NCBI GenBank assembly: GCA_024508725.1
Contig: JANINS010000003.1
Coordinates: 1,302,001-1,366,000 of the forward strand
Source of the DNA: Chitinophagaceae bacterium
GTDB taxonomy: Bacteria; Bacteroidota; Bacteroidia; Chitinophagales; Chitinophagaceae
Direction: 5' to 3'
DNA length: 64,000 bases
This document shows positions 7,494-16,956 of the stretch, in pieces. The notes under the pieces are model-generated. The model was not told where the DNA came from, searched no databases, and saw only the letters and a program-made list of their open reading frames with translations. Numbering within the stretch: position 1 is the first letter of the stretch; the number at the start of each line of letters is the position of its first letter. A program made the translations under genes and the position numbers.

Positions 7494-10400
7494 TTATTGT
7501 TTCAGGAACTTACCGGTGTACACCGTTCCATCAACCTCCACTACAGTAAAATAATATATTCCTGCAGCTAAGACTGATACATTGATGGTATTAACAGAAC
7601 CACCCAGTTTCTGCTGTAACAGCGTTGCTCCAAAGCTGTTCCTGATCACCAGGGTACTATTAACAGATGAAGACAATTGAATGTTTAATACATCTTTTGC
7701 AGGGTTAGGATACACCTTGATCTCACCTGCATTTTTTATATCAACCTGTGCAATATTGCTGAGCTTTTGCGCTCCATCTTTTTCTACTGATCTTATGCGA
7801 TAGTAGCTGCTGCCAGCAAGTGGCTTAACATCTGTAAAACTATAGTTCACCGGAACATTGCTGTTTCCTTTAGATGCTATCGTTGCAATGCTGCTGAAGT
7901 TTCTGCCATCTGCACTTCTTTCTACCACATATTGCTGTACATCCTGCTCAAATGCAAGATCCCATCTTACCTCTACCGCCTTATCTTTTTTTGTTGCCGC
8001 AACCCCTAAGAAAGATACCGGCATTACAGACGTAGAAGACCTGAACACCAGTTTAAACCTTCCGCCTTGTGTAGCAGCATTGGATGTGATGCTGAAGTCA
8101 TAAACCGGGTTTGCTTTAATATCGGTTTGCGTGCCGCTGTACAGGTCAAGCAAAATGATCTGTGCCGCTTCGGTAAAATTATCATACTCAGAAAAATTGA
8201 GCCTGAAGTTGCCGGTTGCACTGCTTACGATACGAACAAGGACAGTATCATTGTAAAAACTCAGCGGACGTGACTGGATGGCAAAGCTCCTGTTGCCTTT
8301 GATCGCTGCAACAAAATTCCCGGTGTTGAGAGTAGCAGCATCCCAGTCACGGCTTTCTGCAAGTGATACTGCAGGATCGTCAGAGAAGCGAACTACCATG
8401 TTATCGATAAATGTTCCGTCCTGTTGTTCGAATGTTGTACGGATGATCTTGTTCACTGCATTTGTTCTGAACACACCCTGCTGGGCAGAAGACGTTTTAT
8501 GCGATTCGCTGAAAGTTGCTGTGCCGCCATTGATGCTTTCTACAAAAAATGCTTGTCCGCTGGCGATCCTGTTACCATTGGCACTCGTGATGATATTGCT
8601 CGGACGGTTACCTGCTACTACACCCATGCTGTACACGAGGTAATTGGTATTATCACTTCCCGGATCGTAGGTCCAGTATTTATTGCTGATGACTCCGCTG
8701 TTGGCAGTATAAAAACTGCTGAAATCAACTTCACATGCATAAGGATTACCAATAAGGGTATAACCATATGTGCCTGTTGTTTTAGCACTGATGGTAACCG
8801 GTACATTGCCGGTAGTTAATGTACCTTTTACTTTGATCACTGTTGCGACAGGTGCAGATGGATTAGCCGTACTAAGTTGATCGCTGCAGGCATTGGAAAC
8901 ATTGCGGTTACCCCTTATCAGCATACGATATCCTTTGCCTTTTTCTACATTGGTTGATGTAGTGTTTGGTATAGCGATCCATCTTGCGGCATTACTTTGA
9001 TCGTAGGTATATACTGTAGGAGCATTTCCGCTGCTGACATCAAAGCCATTGCTGTTGTATTTGGTACTATCGGTAGCACACGTTGTGCCTCCAGTGCCAG
9101 CACCTGTAATAAAGATATCATCCTGCAAAGCATTCCTGAATGTTTCTCCTGCAACTGCTGAAGCAACAAATGACCATCTCCTGGTAGTTTTTGCACTGAA
9201 ATATCTTTCAACTGCTAACTTACCTACAATAGCAAAATTTGAGGGGTTGATGGCTAGTATTCTTGCTGACCCGCTTGCAGCCGATGTTAGCACCAGTGTA
9301 TCGTTGGTATATAAAGTACCTGCAGTAGGTGTAAGTGTTCCTCTTAACCTGAGCTCATTACCTAAAGTAACCGTACCGCTTAGATTGGTTCTGTTGATCG
9401 TAAGGTTATTGATGTGATTGGTGCTGGTGGTATCTGACTGATCAAAATACAATGTACCCAGGGCACCGCTTCCACCAATAGTGATATTAGCTGTAGCAGA
9501 TCCGGTTAATGACTTTGTTGCATTCATTCCCGAAACCGTTCCATTTAATGTAAGTGTGTTGTTACCGATGGAAAGTTTTCCATTATTGATAACAAGCGAT
9601 CCTGTTACTGTTATTGCTCCATCCAACGATGCACCGGAAGTATTAGAAAGATCGAAGTCGTTGTAAGTGCCGGTAACTGCGGTTTGGGCGTTACTTCCTG
9701 CATATTTAATAGTGCCGCCCCAGGTTCTACCAGAAGGTAGTGGTGTAGCGCTTACAGAAGCTGTGCTGATCGTACCATTGTTGGTGATACTGCTTAAAGT
9801 ACCACTGAGGGTGTAAGTAGAGAGGTTGAATGTACCTGCTGCAATATTCAATGATCCATTCACTATTATATTTCCATTGGCTGTATTGCTTCCGCTGGTA
9901 TTAGAGAGTGTAAGATTATTGTATGTGCCGTTTGCGATGGTTTGTCCTCCTGTGGTCAGCACATACTGTATGGTACCGCCCCAGGTTTTTCCTGTTGCGA
10001 GAGCTGTGCTGCTGGTAGAAGAAGTTTTGATCGTACCGCTATTGCTTACACTACTCATTGTTCCCGTTAGTGTATTGGCACCCAGATCTAAAGTTCCAGC
10101 ACCGTTGGTAAAACCACCATTCACAACAATATTTCCGTTAGCTGTGTTTGTACCACTCGCTGCTGAAAGTGTGAGATTATTATAAGTACCATTTACAATG
10201 GTTTGGCCTCCACTGCTTACCGCATATTGAAATGTTCCGCCCCAGTTTTTTCCTGCAGGAACAGGAGCAGAAGAAGTATTTGATGTGATGATCGTTCCAC
10301 TGTTGCTCACACTACTTAGTGTTCCTGTTAATGTATTAGTAGATAAATTAAATGTTCCTGCACCATTGGAAAGTGTTCCGTTTACCACAATATTTCCGCC

Positions 10401-12740
10401 TGCTGTATTAGTGCCGGTAGCTGCTGAAAGTGTAAGATTGTTATACGTTCCGTTCACTATTGTTTGTGCACCATTTGTTGCAGCATATTGCACTGTTCCA
10501 CCCCAGGTTTTACCTACAGGTATGGGTGTAGAAGAGGTGTTTGAAGTAATGATGGTACCGCTGTTAGTAAGACTTGTTAGTGTTCCGCTTAAAGCATAGG
10601 TACTCATATCAAGTGTAGAACTACTTGCTACAGACAAAGCTGTATTCACAACGATCGCTCCTGAAACTGTTTTAGTACCTGACCCACTCAGTGCTAATGT
10701 GGCATACGTTCCGCTACGAAGTGCTTGTGCAGTACCGTTAAGGTTGATCGTGCTGGTACCGCAGGTAAATGTTCCGGTAGGTGAAAAATCGCCGGATACA
10801 TTTAGAGTTCCTGAAGTTAAAGTCAACGTACCTGCACCTGTAACATTACCATTAATCGTGTATGTGTTGGCAGCTGCATTAAATGTAGCACCAGTATTAA
10901 TTACGAGATTACCAAAGGTTTTATTATTGATAGATGGAGTTGTAGCAGTTGAATGTTTATAATTACTTCCGCTTTGCAAGCTGATCACATTGTTACTGGT
11001 GAAATAATCAAGTCCTACCTGGTCTTCTAATGTAGATCCTGATGCAAAAACAATGGATCCTGCCGTGGTGCTTCCGAAAGGATTTCCTGTTAAACCGGTT
11101 CCACCTGTAAAAGCGCTTCCGTTCTGGAATGTGATCGCACCTGCTGATGCTGCAGTTAATGTATGTCCCTTACCTGAAAAGTTGATCGCTCCTGAAACAG
11201 CACCGGTATTACCGCTGTTGATTGCAATAGCAAGTGTATTGCCTGTGCTGATAACATTCAATACTGATCCTGCTTCTATTTCAAGATCATCACCTGTACC
11301 TCCAGTTAAAGTAAACGTTCTTGAACCATTCGTTAACCCTGCAGTAGTGATATTGACAGTAGTATTGTTCTTAATTACTATTCTTTTGAATGATCCTGCA
11401 GGTATATTTAAAGGAGTAGCCGTTCCTCCTTTAGAGAACATCACTATATCGTTTGCGGTTGGAGGTCCGGCAAAATTTACCCATGCATTAGAGGTTTGCC
11501 AATCGTCGGTAAAATTACCTACTGCTGTAGTGTTATTCCAGATACAAACACGTACGAAGTTGTAATTAGACCCTGTAAAACTGAAGTTATTTACCGTTTC
11601 CGAGTTTTCAGTATACACGTTACTGTTTGAAGCTCCGCAACTACTACAGCTCATAGAAAGCTGAATGCTGCTTGCTCCACCACCTGTTGCAATATCAGTA
11701 ACCAGAAAGTAATTTTTTGTAGTGCCTTTGGCGATATCCTGTTCTATACCCGTGATATTAAAATAAGAACCGTACAGGTTTACGGTAACACCCGAAAGAA
11801 GTGTATTATCACCTGCAGTTGAATAATCATTATCTACAGAGCTATATATTTTAATATTACTAAAGTTGCCACTGCTGTTGCTATTGGTATTGCTGATGTT
11901 TACATTTTTTAATTTGACAGTGCCTCCACTTGCTGTTGCAGCAAATCCGAAAATGGCTTTATTGGTTGCTCCTTCTTCTAAATCTCCTGTTGCCAGGCCA
12001 GCCGTAAGTTGGGAGATGGTTAGGCTCTTTGCAAATAGGCCTGCATTATCCCAATAGAATCTACCAGCATTACCAGATGTTGCATTTGATTGGAAAATCA
12101 TGTAGATATTCTGAGCGCCATTCAGGAAAAGATTTGGCCATTGATTGCCTCGTAGCGTTGTAGCATCTCCTGTTCCCTGATCAACATATAATTCCCAATT
12201 ACCATTAGATTTTGCAATAACCTTAATAGAGTAAATCGTATTTCGACTAATAGTATAGCTGGCCAACTCAAAGCTGTTATTTCCGCTTGGATTGCGGTAT
12301 GTTAGCTTTAATGCGCTTCCTGAATGTTCAAGGCATACACCTGTGGTAGTATTAGGGTTTGTTGAATTTGCTGCAAGATAAAAACGCCAATGTGTTATAC
12401 TATTGCTCGTAAAATCTTCCCATGGATTTAAAGTTGAGGGATCAGAGCTTCCATTATCACGGTATAACAGGGTGAAGTTATAATTGGCAGAACCCAGGTT
12501 TGTATTTGTTCCATACTGAGTAGAGATTGAAGAGATCGATCCAGGGGTTGTATTGGTAAGGCTGTAACTACCTTCCAGAGGAGATGTTGAAGTAACGGAA
12601 TATCCGTTTGTGCCTCCCGTCCATGAAGGATTTGCAGTGATGTTACCATCATTAAAATCATCAGATACAAATGACAGTTGTGCATGGGAACGAGTAAACG
12701 CCAACATCACCAACAGCATTATTAAAATTCTCTTCATCAC
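7494..12740 (-). CDS. Large repeat-rich secreted protein with type IX type A sorting domain
   Basis: This 1748-residue protein starts with a signal peptide (MMKRILIMLLVMLAFTRSHA, cut before Q21). It continues with a beta-rich N-terminal part (FNDGNITANPSW) and then a long Thr/Ser/Gly/Asn-rich beta-strand repeat zone, about residues 420-1150, whose units carry TWGGT, NGTYNNLTLS and NIVVNG. Residues about 1560-1670 look like a fibronectin III-like fold (VEVRWDLAFEQDVQQYVVER). The C-terminus is a type IX secretion type A signal (VYPNPAKDVLNIQ, ending TGKFLKQ). It is therefore carried across the outer membrane and probably anchored on the surface. Its repeats suggest an adhesin or matrix protein, but no binding domain is recognised. 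Confidence 0.9.
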   Translation of the reverse strand: MMKRILIMLLVMLAFTRSHAQLSFVSDDFNDGNITANPSWTGGTNGYSVTSTSPLEGSYSLTNTTPGSISSISTQYGTNTNLGSANYNFTLLYRDNGSSDPSTLNPWEDFTSNSITHWRFYLAANSTNPNTTTGVCLEHSGSALKLTYRNPSGNNSFELASYTISRNTIYSIKVIAKSNGNWELYVDQGTGDATTLRGNQWPNLFLNGAQNIYMIFQSNATSGNAGRFYWDNAGLFAKSLTISQLTAGLATGDLEEGATNKAIFGFAATASGGTVKLKNVNISNTNSNSSGNFSNIKIYSSVDNDYSTAGDNTLLSGVTVNLYGSYFNITGIEQDIAKGTTKNYFLVTDIATGGGASSIQLSMSCSSCGASNSNVYTENSETVNNFSFTGSNYNFVRVCIWNNTTAVGNFTDDWQTSNAWVNFAGPPTANDIVMFSKGGTATPLNIPAGSFKRIVIKNNTTVNITTAGLTNGSRTFTLTGGTGDDLEIEAGSVLNVISTGNTLAIAINSGNTGAVSGAINFSGKGHTLTAASAGAITFQNGSAFTGGTGLTGNPFGSTTAGSIVFASGSTLEDQVGLDYFTSNNVISLQSGSNYKHSTATTPSINNKTFGNLVINTGATFNAAANTYTINGNVTGAGTLTLTSGTLNVSGDFSPTGTFTCGTSTINLNGTAQALRSGTYATLALSGSGTKTVSGAIVVNTALSVASSSTLDMSTYALSGTLTSLTNSGTIITSNTSSTPIPVGKTWGGTVQYAATNGAQTIVNGTYNNLTLSAATGTNTAGGNIVVNGTLSNGAGTFNLSTNTLTGTLSSVSNSGTIITSNTSSAPVPAGKNWGGTFQYAVSSGGQTIVNGTYNNLTLSAASGTNTANGNIVVNGGFTNGAGTLDLGANTLTGTMSSVSNSGTIKTSSTSSTALATGKTWGGTIQYVLTTGGQTIANGTYNNLTLSNTSGSNTANGNIIVNGSLNIAAGTFNLSTYTLSGTLSSITNNGTISTASVSATPLPSGRTWGGTIKYAGSNAQTAVTGTYNDFDLSNTSGASLDGAITVTGSLVINNGKLSIGNNTLTLNGTVSGMNATKSLTGSATANITIGGSGALGTLYFDQSDTTSTNHINNLTINRTNLSGTVTLGNELRLRGTLTPTAGTLYTNDTLVLTSAASGSARILAINPSNFAIVGKLAVERYFSAKTTRRWSFVASAVAGETFRNALQDDIFITGAGTGGTTCATDSTKYNSNGFDVSSGNAPTVYTYDQSNAARWIAIPNTTSTNVEKGKGYRMLIRGNRNVSNACSDQLSTANPSAPVATVIKVKGTLTTGNVPVTISAKTTGTYGYTLIGNPYACEVDFSSFYTANSGVISNKYWTYDPGSDNTNYLVYSMGVVAGNRPSNIITSANGNRIASGQAFFVESINGGTATFSESHKTSSAQQGVFRTNAVNKIIRTTFEQQDGTFIDNMVVRFSDDPAVSLAESRDWDAATLNTGNFVAAIKGNRSFAIQSRPLSFYNDTVLVRIVSSATGNFRLNFSEYDNFTEAAQIILLDLYSGTQTDIKANPVYDFSITSNAATQGGRFKLVFRSSTSVMPVSFLGVAATKKDKAVEVRWDLAFEQDVQQYVVERSADGRNFSSIATIASKGNSNVPVNYSFTDVKPLAGSSYYRIRSVEKDGAQKLSNIAQVDIKNAGEIKVYPNPAKDVLNIQLSSSVNSTLVIRNSFGATLLQQKLGGSVNTINVSVLAAGIYYFTVVEVDGTVYTGKFLKQ
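9640..10600 (-). repeat. 261-nt (87-residue) tandem repeats in the type IX cargo gene
   Basis: The block encoding TWGGT recurs with anchors at 9715, 9976, 10237 and 10498, exactly 261 nt apart each time. The units share WGGT, QTI-NGTYNNLTLS, NIVVNG and TSSTSS-like stretches and are still similar at DNA level, which points to recent duplication or gene conversion. Fainter copies continue on both sides. Confidence 0.85.
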
Positions 12741-12974
12741 TGATTTTTTTAGGTGTTTACTTCCGTCTCATAGGTAAAACATTCATTGGAAGTGAGTGCA
12801 AGGTAGCCTGTGAGGCAGGCAAATCATAATACTATATCAGCATCCTATAGCATGAATTCGGCAGGACCTTGTTACAGTTTAAGCATAGCGGGATGCGGAT
12901 ACTTTAAATCTTTTTGGATCATCTTCAATCACTTAAGCAAACTAAAACATCATAATTAATTAAACAGCGTTAAA
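12741..12974. other. Gene-free gap between the typA terminator and the type IX cargo gene
   Basis: This gap holds no credible ORF. It must contain the promoter of the minus-strand cargo gene starting at 12740. A short inverted repeat GCCTGTGAGGC lies near 12809. Nothing else was recognised. Confidence 0.5.
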
Positions 12975-13008
12975 AAAAGAGTGACCACTTAGAAGTGGTC
13001 ACTCTTTT
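12975..13008 (-). terminator. Intrinsic terminator of typA
   Basis: The arms AAAAGAGTGACCACTT (12975-12990) and AAGTGGTCACTCTTTT (12993-13008) are perfectly complementary. On the minus strand the stem is followed by a run of Ts. It lies 35 bases after the typA stop. Confidence 0.8.
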
Positions 13009-13042
13009 ACTTATATACTTCTTACTTTAAATACCTTTCTAC

Positions 13043-14851
13043 TTAAACAGCTTCTGCTGCCATTCTCTTCTGTTGTTTCTTTCTTTCTTCTTCATCCAAC
13101 ACCACTTTTCTCATCCTGATGTTATTTGGTGTTACTTCGATACACTCATCGAATTGGATGTACTCCATACATTCTTCCAACGTAAGCAAGGTCTTCGGAG
13201 CAATGCTAGTTGCAGCATCACTACCACTTGCACGGTGGTTGGTGAGTTTCTTTCCTTCATTCGTGTTTACAACAAGATCGCCTGGTTTGTTATTCTCACC
13301 TACGATCATACCTGCATAAACATCTTCTCCCGGGTCAACAAAGAAGATACCTCTATCCTGTAACTTATCTAATGAGTAGGCTGTTGTATTACCTTGTTCT
13401 TTGCAGATCAATACACCATTGTTTCTACCTGGAATCTGTCCTTTCCATGGCTTATAATCCAGGAACCTGTGAGCCATCACTGCTTCACCGGCAGTTTGCG
13501 TTAGCATCTGTGTTCTCATACCGATCAATCCTCTTGAAGGTATCTCGAACTCAAGGTGCTGCATCTCACCTTTGGTTTCCATTACATGCATCTCACCTTT
13601 ACGACGAGTAACAAGATCGATCACTTTAGAAGCAAACTCCTGCGGCACATCTACCACCAAAGTCTCGTAAGGCTCACATTTCTTTCCATCGATCTCTTTT
13701 ACGATCACCTGTGGCTGACCAACTGTTAACTCATAGCCTTCTCTTCTCATCGTCTCGATCAAAATACCGAGGTGAAGAATACCACGACCGTACACCATGA
13801 AAGAATCGGCGTTGTCGCTATCCTCCACTTTCAAAGCAAGGTTCTTTTCGGTTTCCTTCATCAAACGATCTCTCAGGTGACGGGATGTAACGAACTTTCC
13901 ATCTTTACCAAAGAATGGAGAGTTGTTGATGCCGAACAACATGTTCATCGTTGGCTCATCAATACTGATCAATGGTAAAGCTTCAGGATTTTCTATATCT
14001 GCAATAGTATCTCCGATATTAAAATCTTCCAGTCCTACAACTGCACAAAGATCACCGGCAACTACTTCGGTTACTTTTCTCTTACCCATTCCTTCAAACA
14101 CATACAACTCTCTTACACGTGTTTTCTTTATACCGTTTGCCTGAACCAAAGAGATAGGCTGGTTTTCTTTTACGGTTCCTCTTGCTACTCTACCAATTGC
14201 GATCCTTCCTAAGAAAGATGAATAATCGAGTGAAGTGATCTGCATTTGCAGTGTACCTTCTTCTGTTTTAGGAGCAGGAACATATTTGATGATGCCATCC
14301 ATCAATGGCAAAATATCCTCTGTAGGAGTAAGACTGTCGTTGAACCAGCCATTCTTTCCACTACCATAATAAGTAGGGAAGTTCAATTGTTCTTCAGTTG
14401 CATCGAGGTTAAAGAACAGTTCGAATACTGCATCATGCACTTCATCAGGACGGCAGTTCTCTTTATCTACTTTGTTGATCACAACGATCGGCTTCAGATT
14501 GAGTTGTAAAGCCTTTTGCAATACGAAACGTGTTTGTGGCATCGGACCTTCAAAGGCGTCAACCAAAAGGATCACACCATCAGCCATTTTCAAAACCCTT
14601 TCAACTTCACCACCAAAGTCAGAGTGACCAGGGGTGTCTATAACGTTGATCTTAACGCCGTTATAAGTAACCGAAGCGTTCTTACTAAAAATGGTGATGC
14701 CACGTTCTCTTTCAAGATCGTTACTGTCCATGATGAGTTCACCGGTCTCCTGGTTATCACGAAACACTTTTGTAGTGTGTAATATCCTGTCAACCAACGT
14801 AGTCTTACCATGGTCAACGTGTGCAATAATTGCGATGTTCCTTATTTCCAT
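13043..14851 (-). CDS. typA: Translational GTPase TypA/BipA
   Basis: This 602-residue ribosome-associated GTPase starts MEIRNIAIIAHVDHGKT. It has the P-loop AHVDHGKT, switch I RERGITI, the DTPGH motif and NKVD, followed by the EF-G-like and TypA C-terminal domains. It acts on 50S assembly and stress or cold adaptation in known homologues. An upstream in-frame ATG at 14872 is rejected because a -7 box TACCTTCG lies between it and the ATG at 14851. The length is normal for the family. The gene is monocistronic by context, with a terminator behind it. Confidence 0.96.
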   Translation of the reverse strand: MEIRNIAIIAHVDHGKTTLVDRILHTTKVFRDNQETGELIMDSNDLERERGITIFSKNASVTYNGVKINVIDTPGHSDFGGEVERVLKMADGVILLVDAFEGPMPQTRFVLQKALQLNLKPIVVINKVDKENCRPDEVHDAVFELFFNLDATEEQLNFPTYYGSGKNGWFNDSLTPTEDILPLMDGIIKYVPAPKTEEGTLQMQITSLDYSSFLGRIAIGRVARGTVKENQPISLVQANGIKKTRVRELYVFEGMGKRKVTEVVAGDLCAVVGLEDFNIGDTIADIENPEALPLISIDEPTMNMLFGINNSPFFGKDGKFVTSRHLRDRLMKETEKNLALKVEDSDNADSFMVYGRGILHLGILIETMRREGYELTVGQPQVIVKEIDGKKCEPYETLVVDVPQEFASKVIDLVTRRKGEMHVMETKGEMQHLEFEIPSRGLIGMRTQMLTQTAGEAVMAHRFLDYKPWKGQIPGRNNGVLICKEQGNTTAYSLDKLQDRGIFFVDPGEDVYAGMIVGENNKPGDLVVNTNEGKKLTNHRASGSDAATSIAPKTLLTLEECMEYIQFDECIEVTPNNIRMRKVVLDEEERKKQQKRMAAEAV

Positions 14852-14858
14852 TGGGCGG

Positions 14859-14866
14859 CGAAGGTA
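14859..14866 (-). promoter_or_regulatory. -7 box TACCTTCG before typA
   Basis: On the minus strand TACCTTCG (TAnnTTYG) ends 7 bases before the typA ATG at 14851. It decides against the 7-residue-longer start. Confidence 0.45.
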
Positions 14867-14990
14867 CGGCATTGCATCGAGGGAACACCTTTAAAAGTCG
14901 TGAAGATTATGTTACGAACTGTAATGCAATTAATTAGTTTATTCTCAGAAAGATAGTTGCGCTTAATCCTGGTTTTGATAAACCTATTTA

Positions 14991-15284
14991 TTAAGCCGGA
15001 TGGTATAACACATCAGCATAGTCGTTAGTTCTCTCAAACACTTTTTTTGCAAAAGGGCAAACGGGGATGATCTTATAGCCTTTTGTTCTTACAAATTCTA
15101 CGGCAGCATTTACCAGTTGTTTGCCAACACCTTTGCCTGCCAGTTTTTCGCTCACTTCTGTGTGATCGATCACAAAAACCTGGTCGTTACGCCAGTGATA
15201 TGTCATCTCGGCCAGGAGTTCTTCATCTTCTTTGATATAAAATGCGCCGGCTTTCGCATCATCTTTTTGTTGAATAAGCATCAT
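14991..15284 (-). CDS. Small GNAT-type N-acetyltransferase (YjdJ-like)
   Basis: This 97-residue protein starts MMLIQQKDDAKAGAFYI. It matches the minimal GNAT family COG2388: a short beta-hairpin with AEMTYHW, HTEVSEKLAGKGVGKQLV as the acetyl-CoA pyrophosphate loop (G-K-G-V-G-K), then a C-terminal PVCPFAKKVFERT. The substrate of this family is unknown. The reading frame stays open upstream to 15458, but that stretch overlaps a structured RNA and terminator and has no GNAT similarity, so the ATG at 15284 is chosen. The leader structure may control this gene. Confidence 0.85.
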   Translation of the reverse strand: MMLIQQKDDAKAGAFYIKEDEELLAEMTYHWRNDQVFVIDHTEVSEKLAGKGVGKQLVNAAVEFVRTKGYKIIPVCPFAKKVFERTNDYADVLYHPA

Positions 15285-15328
15285 GCAATTTAACAATCCT
15301 GTACTGCAATTTGAATATAAAAAACAAA

Positions 15329-15476
15329 GCCCCGTGTAAAAACACAGGGCGTGTGCATTCCTAATGCACATGAGAAAATATATTAATACACTGGTTAGTG
15401 ATCGTATGCTGTAGGATGGTTGTAAACCGTAGTTGGTTACGGCTGCAAGTTGCATCAAGCATATGGAAATCCATAT
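15329..15476 (-). ncRNA. Candidate structured RNA or leader ending in a terminator
   Basis: Read on the minus strand, this region is a chain of stems: 15476-15461 (ATATGGA/TCCATAT), 15442-15427 (CCGTA/TACGG), 15400-15389 (CACT/AGTG), GTGCATT/AATGCAC near 15370-15352, and a 9-bp stem with one mismatch at 15350-15329 (GCCCTGTGT/ACACGGGGC, TTTT loop) followed by TTTGTTTTTT. A long-range pair AGCATA/TATGCT (15463-15458 and 15410-15405) can close the middle part. The T-run ends about 35 bases before the acetyltransferase start. It could be an attenuator or riboswitch leader, or an independent small RNA. No known RNA family was recognised. Confidence 0.4.
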
Positions 15477-15623
15477 TAATTTTTGGCAAACGGCTAAATG
15501 TTGTGTGTGATCGGTAGAAACGTCTTTTCCCTTTCAATTTATTTTAGCAAGCGCTGAGGCTCAATCATATAATAATCATGTTTTCGACTGATGGCTGTCA
15601 ACTTCCAGCCGTAACTGCAGATC

Positions 15624-15631
15624 TACATTTG
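15624..15631 (+). promoter_or_regulatory. -7 box TACATTTG before a small ORF
   Basis: A perfect TAnnTTTG ends 4 bases before the ATG at 15636, the same layout as the gldA promoter. Confidence 0.35.
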
Positions 15632-15635
15632 ATGT

Positions 15636-15818
15636 ATGAAAACGACACTTCAATTCCCAACCTATCTTCACCTTGCAGGGTTTCTTTCTGTAGTGGTGAA
15701 TGCGAATCTACAGATGGACCTGAGGACGAAGTCGTTAACAGCCGACTTCTCAGACAAAGAGATCAGTACAGCTATTAAATCTTTTGCTGCACATGTGATC
15801 ACGGCAATATCAGAATAG
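15636..15818 (+). CDS. Small hypothetical protein (60 residues)
   Basis: This 60-residue protein starts MKTTLQFPTYLH. The C-terminal half (DFSDKEISTAIKSFAAHVI) would form an amphipathic helix. No family is recognised. A -7 box TACATTTG ends 4 bases before the ATG and the stop lies 60 bases before the fabH-type gene, which argues for a real gene. The 350 bases upstream (15285-15635) contain only the structured RNA candidate on the other strand. It could still be a chance ORF. Confidence 0.4.
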   Translation: MKTTLQFPTYLHLAGFLSVVVNANLQMDLRTKSLTADFSDKEISTAIKSFAAHVITAISE

Positions 15819-15878
15819 ACAAACGGTTTTAGTTGCCTAAGTAATTTTACCTATTTTCCCGTCTCTAAAACTTTTGCT

Positions 15879-16925
15879 ATGCCTCGAAGCATTATTGCCG
15901 GCATTGGTATGTATGTACCGGAAAATGTGGTAACCAACAACGACCTCACGAAATACATGGATACTTCTGATGAATGGATCCAGGAACGTACAGGCATCAA
16001 AGAGAGACGTTATGCCCATCGCACCAACGAAACAACTACAACGATGGGTGTTGAGGCAGCAAAGATCGCTATTGAAAGAGCAGGCATCACTGCACATGAT
16101 ATCGACTTTATAGTTTTCGCAACACTATCGCCCGATTATTATTTTCCGGGATGTGGTGTATTGGTTCAGCGAGCCATGCACATGAAAGAGATCGGTGCAT
16201 TGGATGTTCGTAACCAGTGCAGCGGTTTTGTATATGCAATGAGTGTGGCTGATCAGTTCATTCGTTCAGGCATGTATAAGAATATACTGGTGATCGGTGC
16301 TGAGAAACATTCTTTCGGACTTGATTTTACTACAAGAGGACGTAACGTTTCTGTAATATTTGGTGATGGGGCCGGTGCTGTTGTATTACAACCTACAGAA
16401 GAAGACGATCGTGGTATTATGAGTACGCATTTGCATAGTGACGGAGGTGAAGCAGAGATATTGGCCATGTACAATCCCGGAACACATGCCAATCACTGGA
16501 AAGATGGACTGGCAGATTTTGATGAAGCCGAGATAGCGAATATGTTCATGAGTCACCAGATGATCGATAATGCTCAACTATTTCCCAACATGGATGGGCA
16601 GGCAGTATTTAAAAAAGCCGTGGTAAAGTTTCCGGAAGTGATCATGGAAGCATTGGATAAAAATGGTTATCAACCATCTGATATTAAAGTATTGATTCCT
16701 CACCAGGCCAACCTGAGAATTGCCCAGTTTGTACAGCAAAAGCTGAAACTAAGGGATGACCAGGTATTTAATAATATCCAAAAATATGGTAATACCACAG
16801 CTGCCTCAGTACCAATTGCTTTATGCGAAGCATGGCAGGAAGGCAGGATACAAAAAGGTGATCTTGTGTGTCTTGCAGCATTTGGCAGTGGATTTACCTG
16901 GGCCAGTGCATTGATAAAGTGGTAG
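15879..16925 (+). CDS. 3-oxoacyl-ACP synthase III family protein (FabH-like)
   Basis: This 348-residue thiolase-fold enzyme has the FabH catalytic triad: Cys114 (RNQCSGFVYA), His275 (IPHQAN) and Asn305 (YGNTTAASVP). It condenses an acyl-CoA with malonyl-ACP to start a fatty-acid or related chain. The usual AACAGF around the nucleophile reads NQCSGF here, and the insert at residues 190-240 (MYNPGTHANHW) is longer than in E. coli FabH. It may therefore be a paralogue for special acyl chains rather than the housekeeping enzyme. No fab or plsX genes are adjacent. A small secreted-protein gene follows 31 bases downstream. Confidence 0.88.
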   Translation: MPRSIIAGIGMYVPENVVTNNDLTKYMDTSDEWIQERTGIKERRYAHRTNETTTTMGVEAAKIAIERAGITAHDIDFIVFATLSPDYYFPGCGVLVQRAMHMKEIGALDVRNQCSGFVYAMSVADQFIRSGMYKNILVIGAEKHSFGLDFTTRGRNVSVIFGDGAGAVVLQPTEEDDRGIMSTHLHSDGGEAEILAMYNPGTHANHWKDGLADFDEAEIANMFMSHQMIDNAQLFPNMDGQAVFKKAVVKFPEVIMEALDKNGYQPSDIKVLIPHQANLRIAQFVQQKLKLRDDQVFNNIQKYGNTTAASVPIALCEAWQEGRIQKGDLVCLAAFGSGFTWASALIKW

Positions 16926-16956
16926 TGTTTTTGATTGTATAGTTGAAACTCCTTGT

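Noticed and set aside
8024-12685. Many plus- and minus-strand frames inside the large type IX cargo gene
   Set aside because: They are shadows of the repeat-rich coding sequence, with Val/Pro/Leu-rich composition and no start signals; the full 1748-residue frame has a signal peptide and sorting tag.
15285-15458. N-terminal extension of the small GNAT protein
   Set aside because: The stretch overlaps several RNA stems and a terminator and has no family similarity; the ATG at 15284 fits the minimal GNAT domain.
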